Made by a program: the position numbers and the translations under genes. From positions 91,704 through 155,703 of the forward strand of contig NZ_CALPCI010000004.1 of NCBI RefSeq assembly GCF_943192935.1: DNA of 64,000 bases, given 5' to 3'. The stretch is from Limosilactobacillus caecicola. GTDB lineage: Bacteria; Bacillota; Bacilli; Lactobacillales; Lactobacillaceae. Positions 36,616-44,377 of the stretch are shown piece by piece. The notes beneath the pieces are model-generated. The model saw only the letters and a list, made by a program, of their open reading frames with translations, was not told the origin of the DNA and did not search any database. Numbering within the stretch: position 1 is the first letter of the stretch; every line of letters begins with the position of its first letter.

Positions 36616-36667
36616 GTTTTAGTATATCTGGAGAAATTGATCTGAGGAATTCTCAAAATAGTATAAT
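36616..36667. promoter_or_regulatory. Divergent promoter region of redox operon and LysR gene
   Basis: On the plus strand TTGATC (36637-36642) and TATAAT (36662-36667) with a 19-base spacer; on the minus strand a TATACT box at 36621-36626. GAGAATTCCTC-type dyad (GAGAA..TTCTC, 36631-36654) sits between and fits a LysR site. Confidence 0.55.
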
Positions 36668-36707
36668 AGTATTAACTAAAAGGTAAATACCAGTGGAGGT
36701 GTTTTCG

Positions 36708-37601
36708 TTGTTGTACAATTCTCAATTAAACTATTTTATTCTGGCAGTGGAAGAAGGGAGTTTCACTAAAGCCAGTAAAAAATCATTCTTATCACCAGCT
36801 GCTTTTATTAAGCACATTAATAAGCTAGAAGAAGATTTAGGTATAACACTATTTAACCGGACGCCGCGGGGGATCACATTGACTCCTGCTGGCAAAACGG
36901 TTTTTCAGGCGGCAAAACAAATTATCGCACTTTCTAATCAGACAATTGCAGCAGCTAAAAGCCAAGAAACCACTAGCAATAATTCCATTAAAGTTGGCAA
37001 TTCATTACTTTATCCTAGTCAGCCACTTTTTGATCAGTTATTACCAATTTTGAATCAAAATCCCCAGCTGCAGTTACAAGTAGTTTCTATTTCTAACTCC
37101 ACAGATACCAAAAACAGTCCAGTTAATATGTTGGGGGACCAAATTGATATTTTTGCCGGTATTTTTCCATCCGATATGTGGAACCATTCTTGCCAAGGCC
37201 TCAAATTGGCTAATCTTCCTCTAAGGATTGCTGTGCCGCGTAATAACGATTTAGCCAATAAGAGGCAATTAGAACTTGGTGATTTGCAAAATACAACCTT
37301 ATTTATGGTTGAACCGAACAGTACTCAATATATCGATGTGGTCCGCCATCAATTGGAAAAAGATTATCCAGATATTAAAATCAAAACAGTGCCCCCGTAT
37401 GATATCGATACTTTTAATCGCGTGGTCACTGATAATAAACTTATTTTGACAGTTGACATGTGGCTAAATGCACATCCTTCATTAAAAACTGTACCTGTTA
37501 ACTGGCATTACACAGTTCCATGGGGAATCGTTTATTCTTTGCACCCTTCCAAAAATGTTGAGAACTTTATAAAAGATGTGGATGATAATATTGTAAATTA
37601 G
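36708..37601 (+). CDS. LysR-family regulator
   Basis: 297 residues. HTH AVEEGSFTKASKKSFLSPAAFIKHINKLEEDLGITLFNRTPRG, then a LysR sensor domain. GGAGG (36695-36699) is eight bases before TTG 36708, which I take as start (TTG 36711 is next). Probable regulator of the divergent flavin-monooxygenase operon. Confidence 0.85.
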   Translation: MLYNSQLNYFILAVEEGSFTKASKKSFLSPAAFIKHINKLEEDLGITLFNRTPRGITLTPAGKTVFQAAKQIIALSNQTIAAAKSQETTSNNSIKVGNSLLYPSQPLFDQLLPILNQNPQLQLQVVSISNSTDTKNSPVNMLGDQIDIFAGIFPSDMWNHSCQGLKLANLPLRIAVPRNNDLANKRQLELGDLQNTTLFMVEPNSTQYIDVVRHQLEKDYPDIKIKTVPPYDIDTFNRVVTDNKLILTVDMWLNAHPSLKTVPVNWHYTVPWGIVYSLHPSKNVENFIKDVDDNIVN

Positions 37602-37674
37602 TTTTTATACACGACTTTTGCTGATTAAGTATAAGCTATCAATACCTCCCCTGATACTAATTACAGCCAAACTA

Positions 37675-37744
37675 AAAAGCGTAAAAAAAGCCTGTTATAA
37701 CAACGTTAAACGTTGCTATAACAGACTTCCGTAAATTTATTAGT
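37675..37744. repeat. Island left boundary: second copy of tRNA-Thr terminator
   Basis: About 70 bases nearly identical to 58149-58220 (shared TGTTATAACAACGTTAAACG and CGTAAATTTATTAGT blocks). The match stops exactly where the tRNA 3' end begins in the right copy. It marks the chromosomal side of an integration at tRNA-Thr; the 12-base tRNA core is missing here. From 37745 to 37800 there is one further hairpin (GGCCACCGT..AACGGGCC) with Ts. Confidence 0.7.
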
Positions 37745-37819
37745 CGTTTATAACCAGGCCACCGTCTTTTTAACGGGCCTGCTTTTTTGTATACATAAAT
37801 TATACCATAAGATTTCATA

Positions 37820-37900
37820 TAAAAAAGAGCGCCTATTAAGCGCCCCAACCGGTTCGACTCAAGTAACGAGCTGAAGTCATTTTGCACACCGGTGTAATTT
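37820..37900 (-). ncRNA. Possible small RNA, family copy 1
   Basis: Minus-strand unit ending in a GAGCGCC/GGGCGC-type hairpin followed by TTTTTT. The conserved block TGTGCAAAATGACTTCAG and GTTACTTGAGTCGAACCGG matches copies at 43422 and 43552. No promoter as clear as in the other copies. It may instead be the end of a small ORF; coding signs are weak. Confidence 0.4.
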
Positions 37901-38001
37901 TCCTCATTGTGCCTAGTAAGCACATTAAACATCTAATTAAGTGGTTGCTCAAGTAGCACCCTTGGCGCAAGCTTCGGCAAGCGCCTTTTTTTATTTTACA
38001 T

Positions 38002-38498
38002 CTAAAATTCCAGTCCATCATCTATTTTCTTAGACTTTTTTCGATTGGTAGTTTGTTCTTGCATTCGCTTCTTTTTGTTGGTATTGCTATTTGTCTGTTC
38101 ATGTTGAATGATGCACTGTCGCTCTCTCTGCCGTTGCAGTTTTCGTTCCCGCTCAGTTTGAGTATTCTTGAGTTGCCAATCCGGGACTTTAGTAATCCTA
38201 TTAAGCAATTAAGTTCGTAATGCAAAAGTATTTTGTCATACGAGACTATGGTTGGAGGGACGATTGTCATCTTCCCTTCACCCTTGCGACCGATCGACTG
38301 TTCCATTCAACTATACCAATTTGATATGTCCACAAATTGGCTTTGAGATTCCACTGTCGATTTACTTATGATTCGCCATAAGTAACAACACCGACCAAAC
38401 AGTTCGCATTTGGATTTCCGATTCACTTTTTGTGGCAACAACAAAGTAAAATAAAAAATGCCCACCTTATCACTGACGATAAGGCGGACAACAGTCAC
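38002..38498 (-). pseudogene. Decayed gene remnant, possibly mobilisation-related
   Basis: Three short overlapping frames on the minus strand follow each other. The last (ending at 38002) is rich in Arg, Lys, Gln and Glu (NTQTERERKLQRQRERQ; NTNKKKRMQEQTTNRKKSKK), like the tail of a relaxase or plasmid protein. No intact domain is seen. An oriT-like repeat lies just upstream at 38498-38520. Confidence 0.3.
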
Positions 38499-38520
38499 GT
38501 ACTTTGAAGAGCAAAGTACG
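38498..38520. repeat. Inverted repeat, oriT-like
   Basis: CGTACTTTG-AAGAG-CAAAGTACG, 9-bp perfect arms; a second hairpin CCTTATC/GATAAGG lies at 38465-38484. The pair of hairpins before a decayed basic-protein frame recalls transfer origins of small plasmids, but the nick site cannot be assigned. Confidence 0.4.
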
Positions 38521-38629
38521 CAAACTTAGTTATAGCTAGCTATGAGCTAGCCACAAATATACTAGTAGTAACCAAAATATATTTCTGACTACTGGTAAAT
38601 ATCTCTTACGAATATACGTTTTTTTATCG

Positions 38630-38692
38630 CAGACACAATCTTGACACACAAAAACACAATTTTAAAAAACTGTGTGTCTGAAATTGTGTCTG
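38630..38692. repeat. Nested inverted repeat with GTGTC motifs
   Basis: Outer arms CAGACACAAT (38630) / ATTGTGTCTG (38683) enclose inner arms GACACACA (38643) / TGTGTGTC (38671). The motif recalls the GTGTC repeats at 50303 and 51162. Possibly a replication or regulator site. Confidence 0.5.
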
Positions 38693-38739
38693 GACAACAA
38701 TTCACATCTATTCAAAAGGATTCAGATTACTTTAAAACT

Positions 38740-38788
38740 AAACAAAAAAGCCTTCATATCAGTGTTTTGCAAACACATATGAAGACTT
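38740..38788. terminator. Hairpin before att-like core
   Basis: AAGCCTTCATAT pairs with ATATGAAGACTT, flanked by A and T runs; it precedes the 38814 core as similar hairpins precede the other cores. Confidence 0.5.
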
Positions 38789-38813
38789 AAAAATACTTAT
38801 AAAAAGTAACTTA

Positions 38814-38925
38814 TGCTGACTAAAGTCGCTGTTTTGTAGTAGCTGAGGTATTGGTACGTCAACATTTGACTCTAAACGTGTTAAGGTTTTGTGTTAATTT
38901 CATGGTCAGAAACTATGGTCAAAAG
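38814..38925. repeat. att-like site 1: tRNA-Thr 3'-end core plus arm
   Basis: TGCTGACTAAAG (38814-38825) equals the last 12 bases of the tRNA-Thr (complement strand at 58220-58231). It is followed by an arm AAACGTGTTAAGG..GTGTTAA (38874-38897) and CATGGTCAGA (38901), which recurs after the 40255 core. The arm GTGTTAA pair suggests integrase arm-binding sites. Confidence 0.65.
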
Positions 38926-39094
38926 CTGATGTAACGGGAATCTAAAGCATTTTGGATTATTTCATCTAAACGATTAACTTTCAGCTAAAACAAACTTTTG
39001 CTTTGTCAAAGTTTATTAAACAATTTGCTTATATCGTTAACCGACCATGATATATATATTTAAAAGGCCTGTGCTTCGAATCTTTTATCAACCA

Positions 39095-39982
39095 TCATTT
39101 GACATGAGACTGTGCATAGTTCATTAAAACTTTATTTCTATATGTTTGATTTGACGAATTACGCATCAGATTAATTAGAAAGTCAGGCTCCACTGGTAAC
39201 TCCTTTTGGTAAACAATTTCATTATCTAGCATACTATCAAACACCACAAAAGTTATACTTTCTTGAAGATGTTCACCATTTAGTTTTGATTTAAAGTCTT
39301 CAAACACAAATTTTAAACAGACATCAAAATTCCCAAGTGGTACCTGCATTCTTTTTTCTTTACACTCAATATCTTTACCCTTACTCAAATAATACTGCCT
39401 AATTGCTTGTTGGATGTCACTATCAATTTTCACATACTGACCACCTAGCGATTTAGCTGAAATAACTTCTCCAAATTTCCAAGGAAGATTATCTGAAGTA
39501 GTATTACGATAGAGCCAGCCGGTATTATTAACATACTCATCTAACATTTTTTGGGCTAAATTATTAGAAAATAATACATCAGTTTGCTTCCTTAAAATGT
39601 AAATAACTTGATCATACTGTTCCTTTAAAAGACGCTTATTACTTAAACCAATAGCACTTTTTGCAGGCAAAAACTTGTTATTGCTTTTATTATTTTTATT
39701 GGCATAGGGACAATTGTCATAGTCGTCCTGTCTATAATCAGCAATTTGGGGAATACTGTGCTTAACATGACGGCCATAAGGATGAGTTGTTGCATTTTGG
39801 GTTTGGTATAGACTCACCATCATAATTGGATTATTACAACCAGGGCACACCCCATAAAACCGATTTTTATGTTTAGCATCTTTTTGAACAAACGGGTAGG
39901 TACGTTTAGTGTACTTATCAAAATTGTTAGGAGTTATTTCATAACTGACATAGCTAAAAGGATCAAGTTTAAATCTGTCCAT
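39095..39982 (-). CDS. Unknown zinc-ribbon-like protein, single cargo gene of mini-element
   Basis: 295 residues, not recognised. The N-terminal part has a possible zinc site: VCPGCNNPIMM (Cys-x2-Cys, about residue 45), YGRHVKH (two His, about 75) and DNCPYA (Cys, about 92). The rest is mixed alpha/beta without a known motif. GAGGAGAG precedes the ATG. It is the only gene between two att-like cores (38814, 40255) and lies next to an ApeA-like defence gene, so a host-conflict role is possible but not shown. Confidence 0.6.
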   Translation of the reverse strand: MDRFKLDPFSYVSYEITPNNFDKYTKRTYPFVQKDAKHKNRFYGVCPGCNNPIMMVSLYQTQNATTHPYGRHVKHSIPQIADYRQDDYDNCPYANKNNKSNNKFLPAKSAIGLSNKRLLKEQYDQVIYILRKQTDVLFSNNLAQKMLDEYVNNTGWLYRNTTSDNLPWKFGEVISAKSLGGQYVKIDSDIQQAIRQYYLSKGKDIECKEKRMQVPLGNFDVCLKFVFEDFKSKLNGEHLQESITFVVFDSMLDNEIVYQKELPVEPDFLINLMRNSSNQTYRNKVLMNYAQSHVK

Positions 39983-40075
39983 CTTAATCTCTCCTCATAC
40001 TGTGATTACATGTATCTATTATGACTATAAAATGTTAAGATTTTATGCTTTTTAACAAATTATATTTTTAACACA

Positions 40076-40365
40076 TTTTAACACGCGACTAACCTTGTCA
40101 AATCAATAATTCCAGCACTTCAACCACTCAAAAATTACTTACCAACACCCGCCCGTGTTAACAAACGTGTTAAAGCAGCGCCATTTAAGCGACGAAAAAA
40201 GCCTGTAACGCCAACGATAATCGCTGGTATTACAGGCTTATGTGTTCTTTGTAGTGCTCACTAAAGTCGCTTTTTTGAGTAGTTCACCCCTTGGTGTAAA
40301 AGGATTTCATCCTAAACGTGTTAAGATTTTGTGTTAAAAGCATGGTCAGAAGCTTTGCTCAAATA
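40076..40365. repeat. att-like site 2: junction of two elements
   Basis: Left arm: TTTTAACACG (40076) and GTGTTAACAAACGTGTTAAA (from 40155), as at 58035/58121 beside the tRNA. Then a hairpin AAGCCTGTAA/TTACAGGCTT (40199-40238). Core TGCTCACTAAAG (40255-40266) matches the tRNA end in 11 of 12 bases. Right arm AAACGTGTTAAG..GTGTTAA (40314-40337) and CATGGTCAGA (40341) as at 38874. So it carries both arm types and looks like the junction of tandem integrations. Confidence 0.65.
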
Positions 40366-40382
40366 GCGTCATTATATAAAAT

Positions 40383-41654
40383 TTAATTCTCGTTTATCAC
40401 AGCAAATAGTGTTATAGGATCTAGTCCGGTACTTAATTTTATATTCTTTATTTCTTTACGAAACTCACTTTCGTATACATCATCAATACCTAAATTTTGA
40501 AATAGGTAAAAATGACATGCAACACTTAACGTTGTTACTGCAACTAATAATTCATTATCATTGAATATAATTTGTCTATTTTCACCATGAGTAATATTGA
40601 CCCTGTTATTCTTTATTTTTCGTGCAAAGCCTTCTACTCTCTCATTTGTTATATTAAACTCTTCAGCAAAGCTCTTCAGAACCTCCATAATCTTGTGTTG
40701 AAGATCCAAATCGTCTTGTATTGAAGCTTCAATTCCCTGGCAAAGCTGAATCAGCTGCATGTTAACATCTAAATTTAATTTAGATACACTAAGATACTCG
40801 GTAATTAAACTCTTAAGCGGTGTTTTTAGTAAGTTAAAATAATTTTGAATAGCTTTAGTTAAGCATTCATAACTCTTAAACTCAAATATCTGAGGTTTAT
40901 TTTGTTGATCGTTATACGTTTTTTCCTGACCTAATAATAAATTGAATTCCTTTTTATCCAGATCAATTTGATTAATATTCATTATATTTGTAGGCAAATC
41001 CCAAATTAATGAAAAGAAATCACTAACATCATTCGAAACAGTTGATAACTGTGATAATCCTATCTGATCTTCGAACTTTATCCCTATTTGCTCAGAGATT
41101 CTAATATCCAAACCGTTATATTGGGGAATAAACCTTAGCTCCTCATGCTTAAATAAGTCAAAATTTAAATTATCATAGGTCACATTTGCTAATAATTCCT
41201 CTTTGTCTGGAATTCTCTTAACTTCTTGAAACTTTCCTTCAATAGCAGGCCAATTATCTTTATAGATTGAATGCGGCATCCAATTTGTAAGACCTGATAG
41301 AGATACATTAGCTTCTTTTATTTTAAGATCTTGAAATTTATTTATTTCTGTCCAGTTTTGAGCCTTCATGAAATAGATATGTTCAAAATAATACTGCACT
41401 ACTGAAATACCTGGAATAGATACATTAAGGTCCCTGCTTTTAATGGCGCTTGTTATAAACATATAGCCATTATTAACAATACCTTTTATTTCATCACCAA
41501 AGTTTAATTTATTTATTTCACCCGTAATAGTTATTGATCTAAAATCACCAGATATTTCAAGATCTGCAGGAACCAATCTGTCAGATGAAACGGCAATTTC
41601 ACATTTCATTTTATGATGTTCATGTATAGTTATTTTTAAAATATCATTTAACAT
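40383..41654 (-). CDS. ApeA-like HEPN-domain protein, probable phage-defence RNase
   Basis: 423 residues. The C-terminal third holds the HEPN signature Arg-x4-His (NNRVNITHGE, R351 and H356) in the ApeA-type setting (KIKNNRVNITHGE, then a helix ending in LSVACHFYLFQNLG). The N-terminal 270 residues are beta-rich like the ApeA N-terminal domain (GEINKLNFGDEIKGIV). ApeA proteins abort phage infection by cleaving RNA, probably tRNA. Single gene, low GC, in the mobile island, typical of defence cargo. Family call from motif only. Confidence 0.72.
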   Translation of the reverse strand: MLNDILKITIHEHHKMKCEIAVSSDRLVPADLEISGDFRSITITGEINKLNFGDEIKGIVNNGYMFITSAIKSRDLNVSIPGISVVQYYFEHIYFMKAQNWTEINKFQDLKIKEANVSLSGLTNWMPHSIYKDNWPAIEGKFQEVKRIPDKEELLANVTYDNLNFDLFKHEELRFIPQYNGLDIRISEQIGIKFEDQIGLSQLSTVSNDVSDFFSLIWDLPTNIMNINQIDLDKKEFNLLLGQEKTYNDQQNKPQIFEFKSYECLTKAIQNYFNLLKTPLKSLITEYLSVSKLNLDVNMQLIQLCQGIEASIQDDLDLQHKIMEVLKSFAEEFNITNERVEGFARKIKNNRVNITHGENRQIIFNDNELLVAVTTLSVACHFYLFQNLGIDDVYESEFRKEIKNIKLSTGLDPITLFAVINEN

Positions 41655-41725
41655 CCATTTTCACCCTAAGTTAGTTGTGCCCTTATATGTAATAAGGAAA
41701 ATATTACAAAAACAAAACTGTTAAT

Positions 41726-42787
41726 TTAATCATTCACAACATATCGACTCGCACGGCCCTTACCCAATAGCTTGATTTTACCTTGTCTCCGCAAAACTGC
41801 TAATGCATGCTTGATGGTACTTTCGCCATATTGGGGAATTAAATCCATTAATTCACGTCTTGATAGCGGCTTCAAACTATTATTAAGTTTGCTCAACACT
41901 AACACTTCTGGGCTTCTTTCAGTGTCATTAGTAAAATCAATCCGCGAATTTAATTCACGATATGCCTGCAAAACAATACTTAAAAAGTAATCAACGTATG
42001 GCCCATAGTCATTTTTATTATCACTCCATGCCGTTCCTGAACTTTCTAACAATGTTCGGTAATATTGTGCCTTGGTTTTTTCAATTAACCGTTCCAAACT
42101 AATATATTTACCAACTTCAAAGCCTAACTGATGTAGTTCAAGCAGCATAAGGAGCCGGGACATCCTACCATTACCATCTCTAAAGGGGTGAATTGAAACA
42201 AAGTCCAGCATAAATGCTGCAGCTAAAATTAAAGGTGGAAAAGAGTTATCTTCAATCGCATTATTGTACGCATCACATAGATTCTGTATAAGTTCTGGAG
42301 TTATATAAGCCGGTGGCGGAGTAAAGCGAGTTTCTTTATGTCCATCAGCAAAGGTAGTTACAATGGAGTTATCAATATTCTTAAATTCACCACCCCAAGT
42401 GCTTTCAGTAAAATCAAATAATTGCTTATGTAGAGCTAAAATATTATTAGGGGTGATTTTGATATACTCATAGTTCTCATGAATAGTTGCTAAAACGTCA
42501 CGGTAACCAGATATTTCTTCCTCACTCCGGTTTTCTGGAGTGGTCTTTTGACTCATTAATTTTTTAAGTCGGGCATCACTAGTTGCAATTCCTTCAATTC
42601 GGTTTGATGAATCTGTACTTTCGATTTTAGCAACCGCCAGAAGCTTATCCATAATATCCTTAGACTTTAAAGAAACATGTGCTGTTTTCCCCTTTAACTC
42701 ATAAATTTGATTGAGTTTTTCGACCATCTTAGTAGTTAGCTGCAGATTATTTAATGTCTGGTAATCAAAAACTTTCAAGTATTTCAT
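41726..42787 (-). CDS. Fic-family protein with self-inhibitory helix
   Basis: 353 residues. Fic motif HPFRDGNGRMSR (about residue 197) is intact, so AMP transfer to a target hydroxyl is expected. An N-terminal inhibitory motif S61-NRI-E65-G66 is present, as in class II Fic proteins. The C-terminus is a winged-helix (SRRELMDLIPQYGESTIKHALAVLRRQGKI). GGGAG abuts ATG 42787, while TTG 42778 has better spacing. Target unknown; could be a regulator or toxin-like stress enzyme. Confidence 0.85.
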   Translation of the reverse strand: MKYLKVFDYQTLNNLQLTTKMVEKLNQIYELKGKTAHVSLKSKDIMDKLLAVAKIESTDSSNRIEGIATSDARLKKLMSQKTTPENRSEEEISGYRDVLATIHENYEYIKITPNNILALHKQLFDFTESTWGGEFKNIDNSIVTTFADGHKETRFTPPPAYITPELIQNLCDAYNNAIEDNSFPPLILAAAFMLDFVSIHPFRDGNGRMSRLLMLLELHQLGFEVGKYISLERLIEKTKAQYYRTLLESSGTAWSDNKNDYGPYVDYFLSIVLQAYRELNSRIDFTNDTERSPEVLVLSKLNNSLKPLSRRELMDLIPQYGESTIKHALAVLRRQGKIKLLGKGRASRYVVND

Positions 42788-42825
42788 CTCCCTTCATTAG
42801 TATTCATCTTTAATATTTTATACCA

Positions 42826-42914
42826 ATTATCAGTGCAATTTAAAGATTATCGGTGCAAAATCAGCCAATTTTGCACCGATAATTCATCTATTGCACCGAA
42901 AAGAGCCAATTCAA
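42826..42914. repeat. CGGTGCAA palindrome, copy 2
   Basis: ATCAGTGCAATTTAAAGATT, then TATCGGTGCAAAAT/ATTTTGCACCGATA and TTGCACCGAAAA. Almost the same block precedes the gene at 44263. It sits just before the Fic gene and may be its operator/promoter. Confidence 0.6.
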
Positions 42915-42959
42915 TCCTACTTAAAACAAAAATGGATGTTCAACTTTTAATGTACCAAT

Positions 42960-43028
42960 CTAGCACCTACTATTCACATCAAGCTTGAACTGACGATCAA
43001 GGTTGACTTTCCAGTTATTACTAGTCAT
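42960..43028 (-). pseudogene. Truncated YafQ/RelE-type toxin remnant
   Basis: ATG overlaps the antitoxin stop (ATGACTAG), the usual dinJ-yafQ arrangement. Only 22 codons remain (NNWKVNLDRQFKLDV, then stop). The rest of a toxin of normal 90 residues is gone. Confidence 0.5.
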
Positions 43029-43338
43029 GGAAAAGCTCCTTCATTGCATCATCAGTATTATCAAAAGTTTCAGCAGTGTTAGGAAGAAGGCCTTCTTCTG
43101 CAAAGGCTCGTACAATGGCCTTTCTAGTTTTTTCGTTGAAAGTTACATGTTCTACTTTAGACTCAGCTTTAATTTCAAATGGAACCTTACCTTGAATAAC
43201 GAATTGCTTAGCAGCCAGAGTAAAGTAACTATTAAGAGTCATATTAATACTATCCAGCCCCTTGACTAGTTCTTTACGGAGTTCCGGATCTAAACGAATT
43301 GTTGAACCGATTTTTTCTTTAGATGTTGTTGCAGTCAT
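43021..43338 (-). CDS. RelB/DinJ-family antitoxin, now orphan
   Basis: 105 residues. Ribbon-helix-helix start TIRLDPELRKELVKGLDSINMTLNSYFTLAAKQFV followed by GKVPFEIK, the DinJ toxin-binding region. The C-terminus is extended and acidic. AAGGAGGG precedes the ATG. Its toxin partner downstream is reduced to 22 codons, so it may now only act as a DNA-binding protein. Confidence 0.82.
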   Translation of the reverse strand: MTATTSKEKIGSTIRLDPELRKELVKGLDSINMTLNSYFTLAAKQFVIQGKVPFEIKAESKVEHVTFNEKTRKAIVRAFAEEGLLPNTAETFDNTDDAMKELFHD

Positions 43339-43421
43339 AGTAAGCCCTCCTTTTAGGTATCATTATGGTACTTATATGATGCCATAACTCAGAATAGACA
43401 GTCTAAGAATAACATCATAAA

Positions 43422-43530
43422 TAAAAAAGAGCGCTTATTAGGCGCTCCAGCTACCGGTACGATTTAAGTAACGAACTGAAACCATTTTACATGCCGGTGT
43501 TCTTCATTTGATAGTTGCATTATACAATAT
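43422..43530 (-). ncRNA. Possible small RNA, family copy 2
   Basis: Minus strand: -10 TATAAT (43519-43524), transcript about 90 bases, with block AAAATGGTTTCAGTTCGTTA and CTTAAATCGTACCGG. It ends in GAGCGCC/GCGCTC hairpin followed by TTTTTT (43422-43447). Same layout as copy 3. Confidence 0.5.
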
Positions 43531-43551
43531 TCTCTTTTATGATTCATTCCA

Positions 43552-43660
43552 ACAAAAAAGGAGCGCTGTTTAAACACTCCTTCTATTGATCGGTTTAAGT
43601 AACCAACTGAAACCATTCTGCACACTGGCATCATACTTCTTATGTTTATATTATACCATG
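43552..43660 (-). ncRNA. Possible small RNA, family copy 3
   Basis: Minus strand: extended -10 TGGTATAAT (43650-43658), block TGTGCAGAATGGTTTCAGTT and GGTTACTTAAACCG, terminator GGAGTG..CGCTCC followed by TTTTTT. Tandem with copy 2. The remaining 43661-43774 stretch holds no gene. Confidence 0.5.
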
Positions 43661-43774
43661 TTTTATTTTGTATTTATCTCCATAAATAAGGGAATACAAA
43701 TAGGCACACCAGTCATCATACTTTATTGTAAATCACGGTGATTAACCCGTTTGTGCTTATTAGGCACTTTACAG

Positions 43775-44263
43775 TTAGTCCTTATTTAAGTTCAACTGTT
43801 TTAGCCAATACTCATAACAATCAACATACCATTGTATATATGAACGGTGATTCTCTTTATAGAATTGCTTATTCTTTTTCATAGCATAACCAATCATGGC
43901 TGCATTATTGTCAATTGGCATTGGCTGGCGAGCAATCTTATTATTTACTAACTTAATCTTTGATGGATTAACTAACCGATAATCATGAGTGTCTGCAACT
44001 ATATATCCCTTATCATATCCATCTACTCGGGCATTAAATTTAATGAGGTCGCCTTCTTTCAGTTCCCCTAATTTAAGAAAGCTTTTAGTGTAGTTGAACC
44101 ACAAATGGTCAGTTACTAATTCATCACTCTCAACCAGTTTAACATTCGCTAACATCAACGTTGCCCGAAAAGTTCTAAAGCTGTTCTTATATCCGAGTCG
44201 TACAAACTCACCAATAAATTCATGGCGTTTTTGACTGCCTAATTCTTTTAATTTTTCTCGCAT
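43775..44263 (-). CDS. Hypothetical mobile-element protein
   Basis: 162 residues, not recognised. Helical N-terminus (LKELGSQKRHEFIGEFVRLGYKNSF), a small beta-barrel-like middle (LGELKEGDLIKFNARVDGYDKG, nucleic-acid-binding OB-like at best) and a basic, aromatic C-terminus. The ATG at 44263 has AAGGA eight bases upstream. Such genes are common on lactobacillus plasmids and islands. It is preceded by repeat copy 3. Confidence 0.65.
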   Translation of the reverse strand: MREKLKELGSQKRHEFIGEFVRLGYKNSFRTFRATLMLANVKLVESDELVTDHLWFNYTKSFLKLGELKEGDLIKFNARVDGYDKGYIVADTHDYRLVNPSKIKLVNNKIARQPMPIDNNAAMIGYAMKKNKQFYKENHRSYIQWYVDCYEYWLKQLNLNKD

Positions 44264-44292
44264 TTCTTTCATCCTTTTCAATTCTTTACATC

Positions 44293-44370
44293 ATTATCAG
44301 TGCAATTTAAAGATTATCGGTGCAAAATCAGTCAATTTTGCACCGATAAATTGTTTATTGCACCGAAAAA
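44293..44370. repeat. CGGTGCAA palindrome, copy 3
   Basis: ATCAGTGCAATTTAAAGATT then TATCGGTGCAAAAT/ATTTTGCACCGATA and TTGCACCGAAAA, nearly identical to 42826-42900. It lies directly upstream of the gene at 44263. Confidence 0.6.
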
Positions 44371-44377
44371 CATCCAT

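Noticed and set aside
38814..38825. Chance occurrence of a 12-base tRNA fragment
   Set aside because: Considered as coincidence, but shared arms at 40255 and 58121 make that unlikely; kept as a finding.
43422..43660. Fst/Lpt type I toxin gene beside the small RNA copies
   Set aside because: No short hydrophobic ORF with ribosome site converges on these units.
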